NCBI GenBank assembly: GCA_900542035.1
Contig: UQMJ01000010.1
Location: forward strand, 1-64,000
Source of the DNA: an uncultured Clostridium sp.
GTDB taxonomy: Bacteria > Bacillota > Clostridia > Lachnospirales > Lachnospiraceae
Direction: 5' to 3'
Length of the DNA stretch: 64,000 nt
Shown here: piece after piece, positions 17,793 to 26,982 of the stretch
Layout of the letters: every line of letters starts with the position of its first letter
Numbering within the stretch: position 1 is the first letter of the stretch
Program-made: the position numbers and the translations under genes
The notes under the pieces: model-generated
Seen by the model: the letters and a program-made list of their open reading frames with translations, nothing else
Told to the model about the DNA's origin: nothing
Databases searched by the model: none

Positions 17793-19274
17793 ATGAAAGC
17801 AATTATGGTAATGTATGATTCGCTGAACCGTCATTTGCTGCAGCCATATGGGTGTCAGTGGACACAAACAGAGAATTTTCAGCGGCTGGCAGAACATACG
17901 GTAGTCTTTGATAACTGCTGGGTAGGAAGTATGCCTTGTATGCCGGCCAGAAGAGAACTGCATACCGGACGGTATAACTTTCTGCATCGCAGCTGGGGGC
18001 CATTGGAGCCGTTTGATGATTCTATGCCGCAGCAGCTAAAGGATGCGGGAATCCATACCCATTTAATCAGTGACCATTACCACTACTGGGAAGACGGCGG
18101 AGCGACTTACCACCAGCGTTATACCACCTGGGAGTGCGTGCGGGGACAGGAAGGAGACAACTGGCAGCCAATAGTAGGATTTTCCGGAGGTCCGGCGCCT
18201 ACCAGAAATATTTGTGGGGAACCGGAAGATAACTGGGTAGGACAGGATTTTGCAAACCGGACCGCTATGAAGGAAGTATCGTTACAGCCGCAGTGCCGTA
18301 CCTTTCAAAAAGGATTGGAGTTTCTGGATAACAACCATGGAAAAGATAATTGGTTTCTTCAGATAGAAACCTTTGATCCTCATGAGCCTTTTTTTAGCCA
18401 GCCGGAATATCAGAAGCTGTTTCCGGATCAATATGACGGGCCGTTTTGTGATTGGCCGGATTACCGTCCGGTAAATGGGGAAGATAGTCCGGAATTTATC
18501 GATCATATGAGAAAGCAGTACGCAGCGGTTCTCAAACTGTGCGACGAAAATTTAGGAAAAGTCCTGGATGCGATGGATCGATACAGCCTTTGGGAAGATA
18601 CTATGCTGATCGTAAATACGGATCATGGGTTCCTTCTGGCAGAACATGGTCAATGGGCAAAATGTCACTGTCCGTTTTATGGGGAAGTCGCCCATACTCC
18701 ATTATTTATATGGGATCCCAGAAGCCGGAGAAAAAATGTGCGAACTAGTCAGCTGGTACAAACTATCGACCTTCCGGCAACACTTCTGGAATATTTTGGC
18801 CAGCCTCTTTTTTCAGATATGGAAGGAAGATCGCTGCGTCCGGTATTAGAAAAAGACGAGCCAGTCCGCAATGCAGCACTTTTTGGGATTTTTGGCGGCC
18901 AGGTCTGCTGTACAGATGGGAAGTGGGTCTATATGAGAAGTCCTTTGCCGGAGAACCAGCCAAGATATGAATACACATTAATGCCAACCAGGCATGGAGG
19001 AAGAAGGGCGTTTATCAACAATGACGTGCTTCAGACCATGGAACTGAACCAGCCATTTTCTTTTACAAAAGGCATTCCTGTGCTGAGACTGGAAAGCACA
19101 AATCCGGTTTCTCAGGCTGGTTATCCAACGATGCTGTTTCATCTGGAAACCGATCCAAACGAGGAACATCCGTTAAACAATCCGGAAGAAGAACAGAGGA
19201 TGATGGCTCTTATGAAAAAAATGATGACAGAAAATGACTGCCCCAAAGAGCAGTTTGCAAGAATGGGATTGTAG
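17793..19274 (+). CDS. Cytoplasmic Cys-type sulfatase, second of two
   Basis: The formylglycine motif is CMPARRELHTG with C49. The N-terminal metal Asp lies in MVMYDSLNR, so the usual DD pair of arylsulfatase A is reduced to a single Asp. The later NTDHGF (about 273-278) gives the other metal ligands. The protein has 493 aa and no signal peptide. It differs strongly from the first sulfatase except at the motifs, so the two probably act on different bonds or substrates. GGAGGGG lies 8 bases before the ATG. It ends the importer/sulfatase gene run, and an L,D-transpeptidase with its own promoter follows. Confidence 0.88.
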   Translation: MKAIMVMYDSLNRHLLQPYGCQWTQTENFQRLAEHTVVFDNCWVGSMPCMPARRELHTGRYNFLHRSWGPLEPFDDSMPQQLKDAGIHTHLISDHYHYWEDGGATYHQRYTTWECVRGQEGDNWQPIVGFSGGPAPTRNICGEPEDNWVGQDFANRTAMKEVSLQPQCRTFQKGLEFLDNNHGKDNWFLQIETFDPHEPFFSQPEYQKLFPDQYDGPFCDWPDYRPVNGEDSPEFIDHMRKQYAAVLKLCDENLGKVLDAMDRYSLWEDTMLIVNTDHGFLLAEHGQWAKCHCPFYGEVAHTPLFIWDPRSRRKNVRTSQLVQTIDLPATLLEYFGQPLFSDMEGRSLRPVLEKDEPVRNAALFGIFGGQVCCTDGKWVYMRSPLPENQPRYEYTLMPTRHGGRRAFINNDVLQTMELNQPFSFTKGIPVLRLESTNPVSQAGYPTMLFHLETDPNEEHPLNNPEEEQRMMALMKKMMTENDCPKEQFARMGL

Positions 19275-19322
19275 CGTCCGTACACGGATGCTAAGAAAAG
19301 AATAGATAAACCTCCAGAAGGA

Positions 19323-19331
19323 TGGTATAAT
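19323..19331 (+). promoter_or_regulatory. Extended -10 promoter for the L,D-transpeptidase gene
   Basis: TGGTATAAT lies at 19323-19331. The expected start near 19338 leaves only about 15 leader bases before the ATG, just enough for AAAGGAGG at 19341-19348. Confidence 0.65.
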
Positions 19332-19352
19332 AGCTTTTATAAAGGAGGTTTT

Positions 19353-20255
19353 ATGAAACATACTTATCAATATTTAAAACTGGCAGTATCTGCAGCTGTC
19401 ATGGCCATGCTGTTTTCCGGCACAGTGTTAGGAGCCGGTAAAGAAGGGCCTGGAATGGCAGAGGGGCAGCCTGTCGCAGGACTGCAGACAGGAGGCGTCA
19501 TCCGACGGGATAGTGGTGCAGAGGAAGAAAAAGCAGAAAGCGGCGATGGAAAGACAGAAAATCAGGTATCCCAGGTCATGGATGGGAAGCCGGATCTTCC
19601 AGGCGTTTCTGTGGACTCCCTGGAAGGACTGACCTATGATATCCGTCAGCTGAACGTTTCTAAGGCAGAAGATGTGGAGCAGATAATTGTGATTGCAGGC
19701 CATGACGGTACCTATGCCAGAGTAACCCTGTATCAGAAAAATAAACTCGGCACGGAACCAGAATCCTGCGAGTGGACGGCGTTAGTAGACACAGAAGGCC
19801 GTATGGGACGAAAAGGAATGGGAAAAGAGGCCGAAGGGGATGAGAAAACGCCAATTGGCCTTTATACAGCAGGACTTGCATTTGGCAACAAGGAAAATCC
19901 TGGAACCAGCCTTCCGTATACCCATGTAACGCCGGCCCACTACTGGGTTGGAGACAGCGACTCGCCTTATTACAACCAGTTTGTGGACACAGCAGTCATG
20001 ACGGAACCGTTTGATAAAGGAAAATCGGAACATTTATCGGCTTATGGAGCCGTGTATGATTACTGTCTGGATATGGGATACAATCCGGAAGGAACGCCCC
20101 GCCTGGGATCCGCATTGTTTCTGCACTGCACAAACGGATACGGAACCGCAGGATGTGTGGGAATTCCAGAAGAAGATATGGCTCAGATTCTGCGCTGCTT
20201 AAAACCAGGAGCCAAGGTGCTGCTGGATTTAAGTGAGAATATTCAGAACTATTAG
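19353..20255 (+). CDS. Secreted L,D-transpeptidase (YkuD-like) family protein
   Basis: An N-terminal signal peptide (hydrophobic residues about 8-28, ending near VLGAG) is followed by a Glu/Gly-rich low-complexity linker (about 30-85) and a C-terminal catalytic-type domain. The HCTNGYGTAGCVGIPEEDM stretch, with H about 259 and C268, is the His/Cys motif of YkuD L,D-transpeptidases, which cross-link or modify peptidoglycan. The family usually has SxGCxR; here T-A-G-C-V replaces it, so the subfamily is divergent. At 300 aa it is a single-domain enzyme. It has its own extended -10 promoter and is convergent with aroE, 10 bases away. Confidence 0.8.
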   Translation: MKHTYQYLKLAVSAAVMAMLFSGTVLGAGKEGPGMAEGQPVAGLQTGGVIRRDSGAEEEKAESGDGKTENQVSQVMDGKPDLPGVSVDSLEGLTYDIRQLNVSKAEDVEQIIVIAGHDGTYARVTLYQKNKLGTEPESCEWTALVDTEGRMGRKGMGKEAEGDEKTPIGLYTAGLAFGNKENPGTSLPYTHVTPAHYWVGDSDSPYYNQFVDTAVMTEPFDKGKSEHLSAYGAVYDYCLDMGYNPEGTPRLGSALFLHCTNGYGTAGCVGIPEEDMAQILRCLKPGAKVLLDLSENIQNY

Positions 20256-20265
20256 AACTTGGCGC

Positions 20266-21147
20266 TTATGAAAAATACTTTTCCCGTATAAGCTGGACAG
20301 GAAGGGGTTTGCCGGTCCATAAGCGGAAGGCTTCCGCTCCCTGGTACAGCAGCATAGGAAGACCGTTGACAGTCCGGCATCCGGCTTCTTCAGCAAGAGC
20401 CAGGAGACGGGTTTGGGCAGGATTGTAGATGACATCTGCCACAAACAGATCCTTATGGAAATAGGAGGTGTCAGGCAGCAGGCATTTGTCTGTATTTGGA
20501 GACATTCCGACATTGGTAGAATTAGTCAGAATCTGGGCAGAAGCAATTTCCCTGCGCAGAGCGGCATCGTCGTAGTCAAAGAGACGGACCTGGCAGGAAG
20601 TCTGCTGGTTTAAGGTATCGATGATTTGCCTGGTTCTGCCGATGAGAGGACTGGAACTTCTGCTGAATACGGAGATTTCCCTCATTCCGTCTAAAGCAGC
20701 CTGGACCAGAATAGCAGTTCCGGCGCCGCCTGCGCCTAAGAGCACCATTTTCTGTCCGGCATACTCCTGTCCGGATTCCTGAAGGGATTTAAGAAATCCG
20801 GTTCCATCTGTCGTATGTCCGGTAAGAATGCCGTTTTCATTCACAACTGTATTAACAGAACCGCCGATTCTGGCGGCAGGAGATAAATGGTCGCAGAGAG
20901 CGGCCATTTTGTTTTTGCAGGGCATAGTCAGGTTAAAACCTCTGCAGTTCAGACGTTTTAGTCCGTCTACGATCGGTTCCAGAGAAGATTCATCTGCCTG
21001 AAAAGCCAGATAACAGTAATCCAGCCCTAACTGACGGAAGCCTTCGTTGTGCATCATAGGGGATTTGCTGTGGCTGACCGGATTGCCAAGCAGACAGATA
21101 AGACGGGTTCGGCCGGTAATTTCATAAGGTTGTTTAGGAACATTCAT
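20266..21147 (-). CDS. aroE: Shikimate dehydrogenase
   Basis: This enzyme makes shikimate from 3-dehydroshikimate with NADPH in aromatic amino acid synthesis. The N-terminal substrate domain has SHSKSPMMHN (about 21-30) and GFNLTMPCKNKM (about 66-77), with the catalytic Lys. The NADP domain has LLGAGGAGTA (about 134-143). Later VADVIYNPAQTRLL and GLPMLLYQGAEAF match the C-terminal family motifs. It has 293 aa, slightly longer than usual. ATG 21147 is used because GGAGGTACC lies just upstream. In-frame codons further upstream have no ribosome site. No other aro genes are nearby. Confidence 0.93.
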   Translation of the reverse strand: MNVPKQPYEITGRTRLICLLGNPVSHSKSPMMHNEGFRQLGLDYCYLAFQADESSLEPIVDGLKRLNCRGFNLTMPCKNKMAALCDHLSPAARIGGSVNTVVNENGILTGHTTDGTGFLKSLQESGQEYAGQKMVLLGAGGAGTAILVQAALDGMREISVFSRSSSPLIGRTRQIIDTLNQQTSCQVRLFDYDDAALRREIASAQILTNSTNVGMSPNTDKCLLPDTSYFHKDLFVADVIYNPAQTRLLALAEEAGCRTVNGLPMLLYQGAEAFRLWTGKPLPVQLIREKYFS

Positions 21148-21205
21148 AGTAGGTACCTCCTGGATGCTGATGATGTAGTAAGTATAGCACAATCCGGCTC
21201 CTTTG

Positions 21206-21214
21206 TGGTATAAT
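21206..21214 (+). promoter_or_regulatory. Extended -10 promoter for the sugar-sensing operon
   Basis: TGGTATAAT lies at 21206-21214 in the gap between divergent aroE and the response regulator. No clear -35 is seen. It fits transcription of the regulator, kinase and binding-protein genes that follow. Confidence 0.6.
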
Positions 21215-21267
21215 AAAAAAACTTAACAGGAGAGTGTTCCATTTAAAAGGAAAAAAAGGAGTACGGT

Positions 21268-22869
21268 ATGTATCGAATTATTGTGGCGGATGATGAAGAA
21301 GAGCTAAGAAGAGCAATTATCCGGAAAATTCAATGGGAAGAAATCGGTTTCCAGGTAGTTGGGGAAGCGGAAAACGGGGCAGAAGCGCTGGAACTGGTTG
21401 AAAAGCTGGAACCGGATTTACTCATGACGGATATCCGGATGCCTTTTATATCCGGAGTGGAACTGGCCAGACAGATTCGGGAAGTGCGGCCGTCTACCCA
21501 GATTGCATTTTTAAGCGGTTATGATGATTTTTCTTATGCGCAGCAGGCCATCCAGTACAACATTATCAGCTATATGTTAAAGCCGATTTCCATGGTTGAG
21601 CTGACAGAAGAGCTGAAAAAAATAAAAGAAAAGCTGGATCGGATTTTTTTGGAATTTGCGGCCAGAAGCCAGGAGACAGCAGACGTAAATGAGTTTCTGA
21701 TGCCTCTTTTACTGGCTGGTTACCAGGAAGACCGGAAAGAAAGCAGAAGCCAGCTGGAAGCGTTTCTTACAGAAAAAGCGGAAGAGTGCGGACTGCTGTC
21801 AAAAGGCGGAGACGCGATGCAGTACGTAGTAATGACCACAGCGGTCCGGACGCCGGATGGGAAAAACTGCACAGGATCAGAACACGTATATTCGGTAGAC
21901 AGTATTTTAAAGAAATACCTCCGCTACGCCAGTTTTTTTGCAGGAGATTCCATTGTTTCCCTGCTCGTTGGAACCCAGTCCAGATTTGATAAGTATCTGC
22001 ATATTGCAGCGGAAAATATTACCCAGAGCATGGAACGGATTCTGTCGCTGGACGCCTGCGTAGGGGTCAGCAGGGTTACGGACCGGCTTCTGGACTGCCA
22101 TAAGGCATTTCGGGAAGCGGCGGATGCCATGTCTTATGCCAGCAGCACCAAAAGCCGGATTCATTTTATTTCAGATGAGGAACCGTACAGGGCCGGAGAA
22201 CTGGAGCGGGTCAAAATCCTGGAAAAGGGATTTATACAGCTGTTCCGGAGCGGAACCCAGCAGGAACTTATCGGCTACCTGGAACAGGAAAAAGTCCAGT
22301 CCGGAAGGGTGGCGTCCAGCCGGATTCAGATTCAGGGGCTGTCTGCAGAACTGTATTCCCAGGTGGGACGGATGCTGACCGCAGTTTCCGGAGAGGAAAA
22401 GGCCAGACAGGCAAAAGAGGCTTACGAGGTGTGCAGGCAGAAGTTAGACAGGGCGCCGGAAGAAGAACTGTGGCAGGCATTGGAAGAATTCTGCCTGTGT
22501 TCCTGGAGGCTGATTGCCGAACAGAGAAAGAAAAGCAGCCAGATTTTATGTGAAAAGGCCATTCAGATTATGGAAGAACATTATTACGACACCGGTCTTT
22601 CCCTATCCCAGGTCAGCAGCATGATCGGGGTCAGTCCGAACTATCTGAGCGCGTTGATGAAAAAAGAGACTGGAAGCACGTTTATCGATTTGCTGACGAA
22701 AATCCGGATCGAAACAGCCAGAAAGCTTTTGCTGGAAACGGCTATGAAAATCAGGGATATTTCCCAGCAGTGCGGCTACAGCGACCAGCATTATTTCAGC
22801 TATTGTTTTAAAAAGTATACCGGCCAGTCGCCAAATGCGATGCGCCGGCAAAGTGAAGGAAAAGTATGA
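21268..22869 (+). CDS. YesN-type response regulator (REC plus AraC HTH), mgl locus
   Basis: This is a receiver domain with D55 in MTDIRMP (1-120), a long helical linker (about 125-420) and an AraC double HTH at the C-terminus (SLSQVSSMIGVSPNYLSALMKKETG, then IRDISQQCGYSDQHYFSYCFKKYTG). It has 533 aa. Its stop overlaps the kinase start as ATGA. It is the first gene of a three-gene sensor unit directly before mglBAC, so it probably controls galactose/glucose uptake. Confidence 0.93.
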   Translation: MYRIIVADDEEELRRAIIRKIQWEEIGFQVVGEAENGAEALELVEKLEPDLLMTDIRMPFISGVELARQIREVRPSTQIAFLSGYDDFSYAQQAIQYNIISYMLKPISMVELTEELKKIKEKLDRIFLEFAARSQETADVNEFLMPLLLAGYQEDRKESRSQLEAFLTEKAEECGLLSKGGDAMQYVVMTTAVRTPDGKNCTGSEHVYSVDSILKKYLRYASFFAGDSIVSLLVGTQSRFDKYLHIAAENITQSMERILSLDACVGVSRVTDRLLDCHKAFREAADAMSYASSTKSRIHFISDEEPYRAGELERVKILEKGFIQLFRSGTQQELIGYLEQEKVQSGRVASSRIQIQGLSAELYSQVGRMLTAVSGEEKARQAKEAYEVCRQKLDRAPEEELWQALEEFCLCSWRLIAEQRKKSSQILCEKAIQIMEEHYYDTGLSLSQVSSMIGVSPNYLSALMKKETGSTFIDLLTKIRIETARKLLLETAMKIRDISQQCGYSDQHYFSYCFKKYTGQSPNAMRRQSEGKV

Positions 22870-24584
22870 AGAAGAACAGAAGAAAGGAAGGATATTCCCT
22901 TTCTGTAATTATGACGGTTATGGTAGTGGGGATTGTTCTGACTGCATTTACCGCTGGACTTCTGGTGTTTGTGGCAGTCTATAACAACTCCATCCGGAAC
23001 AATACCATTACAGCCAGCGAACAGGCCGTTACCCAGGTAACCAATACGGTCAGCGATTATACAAAAAATATGAAGGAACTGATGGAACTTTTGCAGGGAT
23101 ATTACAGGGGAGAGCCGGAAGAACGCGATACGGCCATTGATACCCTGATTACCACTCGGAACGATGTGGTGGCAGTGACCTGTTATGACGAAGAGGGAAC
23201 GCTTGTGGAAAGCTGGGCTGGAAACCGTCAGTTAAAAAAGGATGTGTTCCAGAATCTGTCGTTTGATCCGGAACAGAAGTATGAAAAAGGAAAAATTTCT
23301 ATTTCAAAGCCTCATGTAGAGACGCTGCTGGCAGATTATTATCCCTGGGTTGTGTCCATGAAACAGCCCATAGAAACAAAAGACGGACAAAAAAGCATTG
23401 TAGTGATGGATTTCCGCTTTTCCCAGATTGCCGACTTTGTAGATGAAGTGGGAATCGGCCCCCACGGATACTGTTTTATCATGGATCAGGATGGAAACAT
23501 GGTATATCATCCCCAACAGCAGTTGATTTTCTCCGGTTTAAAAGAGGAAAATTTAGAACTGCTGAAAGACAGGCCAGATGGCTATCTGGAACAATCGGAC
23601 GTAATTTACACCATTCAGACCATGGAGGACAGCGGCTGGAGAGTGGTTGGCGTCAGCTATGTAGACGAGCTGATTACCCAAAGGGTCCAAAACGTGGTGG
23701 CAATCCTGTTAGGCCTGCTGCTTTTTGTACTGTTTTCGGCTATCTGCAGCAGTCTGGTATTTTCCAGAATGATTTCCAGACCGGTAAAACGGCTGATCCA
23801 GGCGATGGAACAGTTTGAAGACAGCGCTTCGGATTTTACTTACCATGCAGTAGAAGGAAGCAGGGAAATCGGAGAGCTGTCTCATTCCTTCGGACATATG
23901 GTAGTCCAGATCCAGCAGCTGATGGAGAAAGTCCGCGAAGAAGAGATTACGCTTAGGAAAGCGGAACTGCGCGCCCTCCAGGCTCAGATTAATCCGCATT
24001 TTTTATACAATACCCTGGATGCCATTGGGTGGCTGTGTGAAGAAGAGCGGACCCAGGATGCGGTAGAGATGGTCAACGCCCTGGCGAAACTGTTCCGGAT
24101 CAGCATCAGCAAAGGCCATGAAATAATTCCGGTAGAAAAAGAGCTGGAACACGCCAGAAGTTATTTGAAAATCGAAAAATTCCGGTATAAACAGTTTGCT
24201 TATTCCTTTGATGTAGACGAAGACTGCCTGAACTATTACTGCAATAAGATTACCTTGCAGCCCATTATTGAAAATGCCATTTATCACGGATTAGACCGGA
24301 TGGTGGATGAGGGGGAAATCCGGATTGGCGTCCATTCCAGGGGAGACAACCTGGTTTTTACAGTGGAAGATAATGGAATCGGTATGACCAAAGAACAGTG
24401 CAGGGAAATTCTGGAAGGTTCTGCAGGAGATAAGACGGGAATCGGAATCCGGAATGTCAACAACCGGATTAAAATTTATTTTGGCGAACAGTATGGGATC
24501 CAGATAGACAGCGAACTGGACGAAGGCACTACGGTAACCATTATAATGCCAAAGATAGGGGAGGGCGGTTATGAAGAAAGATAG
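22866..24584 (+). CDS. YesM-type sensor histidine kinase, mgl locus
   Basis: Membrane segments lie at about 12-38 and 275-300. A Cache-type extracellular domain between them includes VVVMDFRFSQIADFVDE and FIMDQDGNMVYHPQ, followed by HAMP. The His_kinase motif INPHFLYNTL carries H378, and the HATPase has N-box ENAIYHG, G1 DNGIGM and G2 TGIGIRNV. It has 572 aa. The 14-base overlap with the downstream sugar-binding lipoprotein suggests that this protein supplies the ligand-bound partner to the kinase. Confidence 0.92.
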   Translation: MKKNRRKEGYSLSVIMTVMVVGIVLTAFTAGLLVFVAVYNNSIRNNTITASEQAVTQVTNTVSDYTKNMKELMELLQGYYRGEPEERDTAIDTLITTRNDVVAVTCYDEEGTLVESWAGNRQLKKDVFQNLSFDPEQKYEKGKISISKPHVETLLADYYPWVVSMKQPIETKDGQKSIVVMDFRFSQIADFVDEVGIGPHGYCFIMDQDGNMVYHPQQQLIFSGLKEENLELLKDRPDGYLEQSDVIYTIQTMEDSGWRVVGVSYVDELITQRVQNVVAILLGLLLFVLFSAICSSLVFSRMISRPVKRLIQAMEQFEDSASDFTYHAVEGSREIGELSHSFGHMVVQIQQLMEKVREEEITLRKAELRALQAQINPHFLYNTLDAIGWLCEEERTQDAVEMVNALAKLFRISISKGHEIIPVEKELEHARSYLKIEKFRYKQFAYSFDVDEDCLNYYCNKITLQPIIENAIYHGLDRMVDEGEIRIGVHSRGDNLVFTVEDNGIGMTKEQCREILEGSAGDKTGIGIRNVNNRIKIYFGEQYGIQIDSELDEGTTVTIIMPKIGEGGYEER

Positions 24585-25551
24585 AAAGAACGCCATGCCG
24601 CTGCTGGTTCTTATGATAGTATTGGCTGTAAGTGCAGGACTGACAGGATGCCAGTTTCAAAAAAACAGCCGCAAGCCGGAGGTTGCCGTGATTGTAAAAT
24701 CTACGCAGTCTTCTTTCTGGAAATCGGTTCAGGCAGGAGCCAGCGCGGCCAGTACGGAATACAACATCCAGATGAGCTTTGAGGGGCCGGATTCTGAGGA
24801 AGATTACGAATCCCAGAACCAGATGGTAAAAAAAGCAATTGAAGAAGACGTGGACGCCATTGTGTTTTCTGCAGTTGATTACAACGCCAACAGTCAGGTT
24901 ATCCAGGAAGCAGCCCAAAAGGGGATTCAAATCGTGGTCATTGACAGTGATGTGAATACCGACAAGGTCCGGTGCCGCATCGGAACGGACAATTTTCAGG
25001 CCGGATATATGGCGGGAGAAGCGGCTCTCCAGGCAGAAGAAGAGAAACTTTATATTGGCATTGTCAATTACGACGTCCATTCAGCTAACGGACAGGAGCG
25101 GGAAGCCGGTTTCAGGGAACGGATTGCCCAGGACGACAGGGTAAAAGCGGTAGAGACAATTAATGTACGTTCTACCACGGAGGATGCCAGGGAAAAGACC
25201 AAGGAGCTGCTGAAAAGCCGTCCGGAGATCAATGTGATTGCAACCTTTAATGAGTGGACCAGCTTAGGCGTGGGCTGGGCAATCAGAGATTTGGAGTGCA
25301 AAGACAACATCTGGGTAACAGCCTTTGACAGCAATGCAGTTTCTGTGGGAATGTTGGAAACAGGGGAAGTAGACAGTCTGATTGTTCAGAATCCCTATGC
25401 AATGGGGTATCTGGGAGTGGAGACAGCGTTCCAGCTGATTAATGGAACGCGGAAAATCGAAAATTCGATAGAAACCGACACAATTCTTGTAAACAGGGAC
25501 AATATGTTTGCAGAAGAATGTCAAAAAATGTTGTTTCCATTCAACCAGTAG
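24571..25551 (+). CDS. Sugar-binding lipoprotein (periplasmic-binding-protein-like), sensor partner of the kinase
   Basis: A hydrophobic leader ends in lipobox LTGC near residue 27. The mature protein has a type I periplasmic-binding fold (Peripla_BP_4, RbsB/MglB class): VAVIVKSTQSSFWKSVQAGA, then DAIVFSAVDYN, VVIDSDVN and IATFNEWTSLG. It has 326 aa. It overlaps the kinase gene by 14 bases rather than sitting with the permease genes. The likely role is presenting sugar to the kinase, like ChvE-type accessory sensors, while the separate MglB does the transport. This role is inferred from position. Confidence 0.88.
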   Translation: MKKDRKNAMPLLVLMIVLAVSAGLTGCQFQKNSRKPEVAVIVKSTQSSFWKSVQAGASAASTEYNIQMSFEGPDSEEDYESQNQMVKKAIEEDVDAIVFSAVDYNANSQVIQEAAQKGIQIVVIDSDVNTDKVRCRIGTDNFQAGYMAGEAALQAEEEKLYIGIVNYDVHSANGQEREAGFRERIAQDDRVKAVETINVRSTTEDAREKTKELLKSRPEINVIATFNEWTSLGVGWAIRDLECKDNIWVTAFDSNAVSVGMLETGEVDSLIVQNPYAMGYLGVETAFQLINGTRKIENSIETDTILVNRDNMFAEECQKMLFPFNQ

Positions 25552-25619
25552 TTGTCAATATGATAAGATTTTGTACTCTTAGTGTGGATATTTGTATATA
25601 CTTTTGATAAATGATGGGT

Positions 25620-25657
25620 TATAATATGTCTTGTGATGGTAAAAAATCACAAGACAT
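25620..25657 (+). promoter_or_regulatory. mglB promoter -10 with 12-bp perfect inverted repeat at the start site
   Basis: TATAAT at 25620-25625 is followed at once by ATGTCTTGTGAT (25626-25637), an 8-base spacer and ATCACAAGACAT (25646-25657), a perfect repeat. Transcription would begin inside the left arm (near 25632). DNA-level operator function therefore seems likelier than a full RNA hairpin. The AraC-type regulator of this locus, or another sugar regulator, could bind it. Confidence 0.65.
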
Positions 25658-25680
25658 TATTTTTAGAGGAGGATGTTACT

Positions 25681-26883
25681 ATGAAAAAAAGATTTATGGC
25701 GTTAGCAATGGCCGGCGTAATGGCAATGAGCTTAGCTGCCTGCGGAAGCTCTGACGAGGCCGCAGCTACCACAGCCGCTACTACCGCAGCTCCTGCAGCA
25801 ACAGAAGCACCGGCAGAGGGAGATACCACAGAAGCTCCTGAGACCGAAGCTCCGGCAGCAGAAGCAGTAGATTTGGATGTAGCAGTATTCTACTACACCT
25901 ACAGCGATACCTATATTTCCAGCGTACGTACCGCTCTGGACAAGGCATTAACCGATGCTGGCATTAAGTTCCAGAACTACGACAGCAACAGCAACCAGAC
26001 CACCCAGAACGAGCAGATTGATACTGCAATTTCCCAGGGTGCAAACCTGTTAATCGTAAATATCGTTACTTCCGGTTCTGTTGATGCTTCCCAGGCAATT
26101 GTGGACAAAGCATCTGCAGCAGGCATTCCGGTAATCTTCTTCAACCGTGCAGTTGAGTCTGATGAAGAAGAAGGCAAAGTATTAGGTTCTTATGACAAGT
26201 GTGCATTCGTTGGTACCGATGCTCCTGAAGCAGGCCATATGCAGGGCAAGATGATCGGCGACTACGTATTAGAGAACTATGACACCGTTGACTTAAACGG
26301 CGACGGCAAGATCAGCTACGCAATGTTCATGGGCCAGTTAGGCAACGTAGAGGCTATCTACAGAACCCAGTATGCAGTAGAAGATGCAAACGCAGTTCTG
26401 ACTGAGGCTGGCAAACCTGCTTTAGAGTACTTCGACGCTTCCAACACAGACAAGTATCAGGTAGACCAGGAAGGCAACTGGAGTGCAACTGCAGCAAATA
26501 ACTACATGAACACCAACTTGGCACAGTTCAACGAAGACAATGACAACATGATCGAACTGGTTATCTGCAACAACGACGGTATGGCTGAGGGCGTTATCAC
26601 TGCATTAAACGACAAGGGCTACAACTTAGGCCTGAATCAGGAATGCGTAACCATTCCGGTATTCGGCGTAGATGCTACCGACGCTGCTAAGCAGTTAATC
26701 GCTGACGGCAAGATGACTGGTACCATCAAGCAGGATGCAGAAGGTATGGCACAGGGTATTGCTTACCTGACTCAGAACGTAGGCGCTGGCAAGGAATTAA
26801 TGGCAGATACCGATGAATTCAACGTATCTGAGAATGTAAGCAACAAGATTTACATTCCATATGCAGCTTATACTGGTGAATAA
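25681..26883 (+). CDS. mglB: Galactose/glucose ABC transporter substrate-binding lipoprotein
   Basis: Signal peptide and lipobox LAAC (C20) are followed by an Ala/Thr/Glu/Pro-rich linker (about 25-60). The mature domain is MglB-like. DSNSNQTTQNEQIDTAI and the later SGSVDASQAIVDKA fit the sugar-binding fold, and DLNGDGKIS (about 204-212) is the EF-hand-like calcium loop of galactose-binding proteins. There are 400 aa. ATG 25681 has GAGGAGG 7 bases upstream; the earlier in-frame start lies before the operator. Codon use is strongly biased toward a few codons, as expected for an abundant protein. A partial terminator separates it from mglA. Confidence 0.92.
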   Translation: MKKRFMALAMAGVMAMSLAACGSSDEAAATTAATTAAPAATEAPAEGDTTEAPETEAPAAEAVDLDVAVFYYTYSDTYISSVRTALDKALTDAGIKFQNYDSNSNQTTQNEQIDTAISQGANLLIVNIVTSGSVDASQAIVDKASAAGIPVIFFNRAVESDEEEGKVLGSYDKCAFVGTDAPEAGHMQGKMIGDYVLENYDTVDLNGDGKISYAMFMGQLGNVEAIYRTQYAVEDANAVLTEAGKPALEYFDASNTDKYQVDQEGNWSATAANNYMNTNLAQFNEDNDNMIELVICNNDGMAEGVITALNDKGYNLGLNQECVTIPVFGVDATDAAKQLIADGKMTGTIKQDAEGMAQGIAYLTQNVGAGKELMADTDEFNVSENVSNKIYIPYAAYTGE

Positions 26884-26917
26884 TTACGAAATGCCGATAG
26901 GTTAAAGGAAAATAGTT

Positions 26918-26959
26918 AAGGCGGCTGGTCGTTTCAGGCGGCAGCCGCCTTGATTTTTT
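26918..26959 (+). terminator. Partial terminator between mglB and mglA
   Basis: The 10-bp perfect stem AAGGCGGCTG / CAGCCGCCTT (26918-26927, 26942-26951) with GATTTTTT after it. It lies inside the operon, so it probably sets a high ratio of binding protein to ATPase and permease. Confidence 0.8.
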
Positions 26960-26982
26960 CGATAGAAAGGGGATAACAGGTA

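Noticed and set aside
19271..19292. Hairpin AGCGTCCG/CGGATGCT after the second sulfatase as a terminator
   Set aside because: The stem is short and imperfect and no T tract follows.
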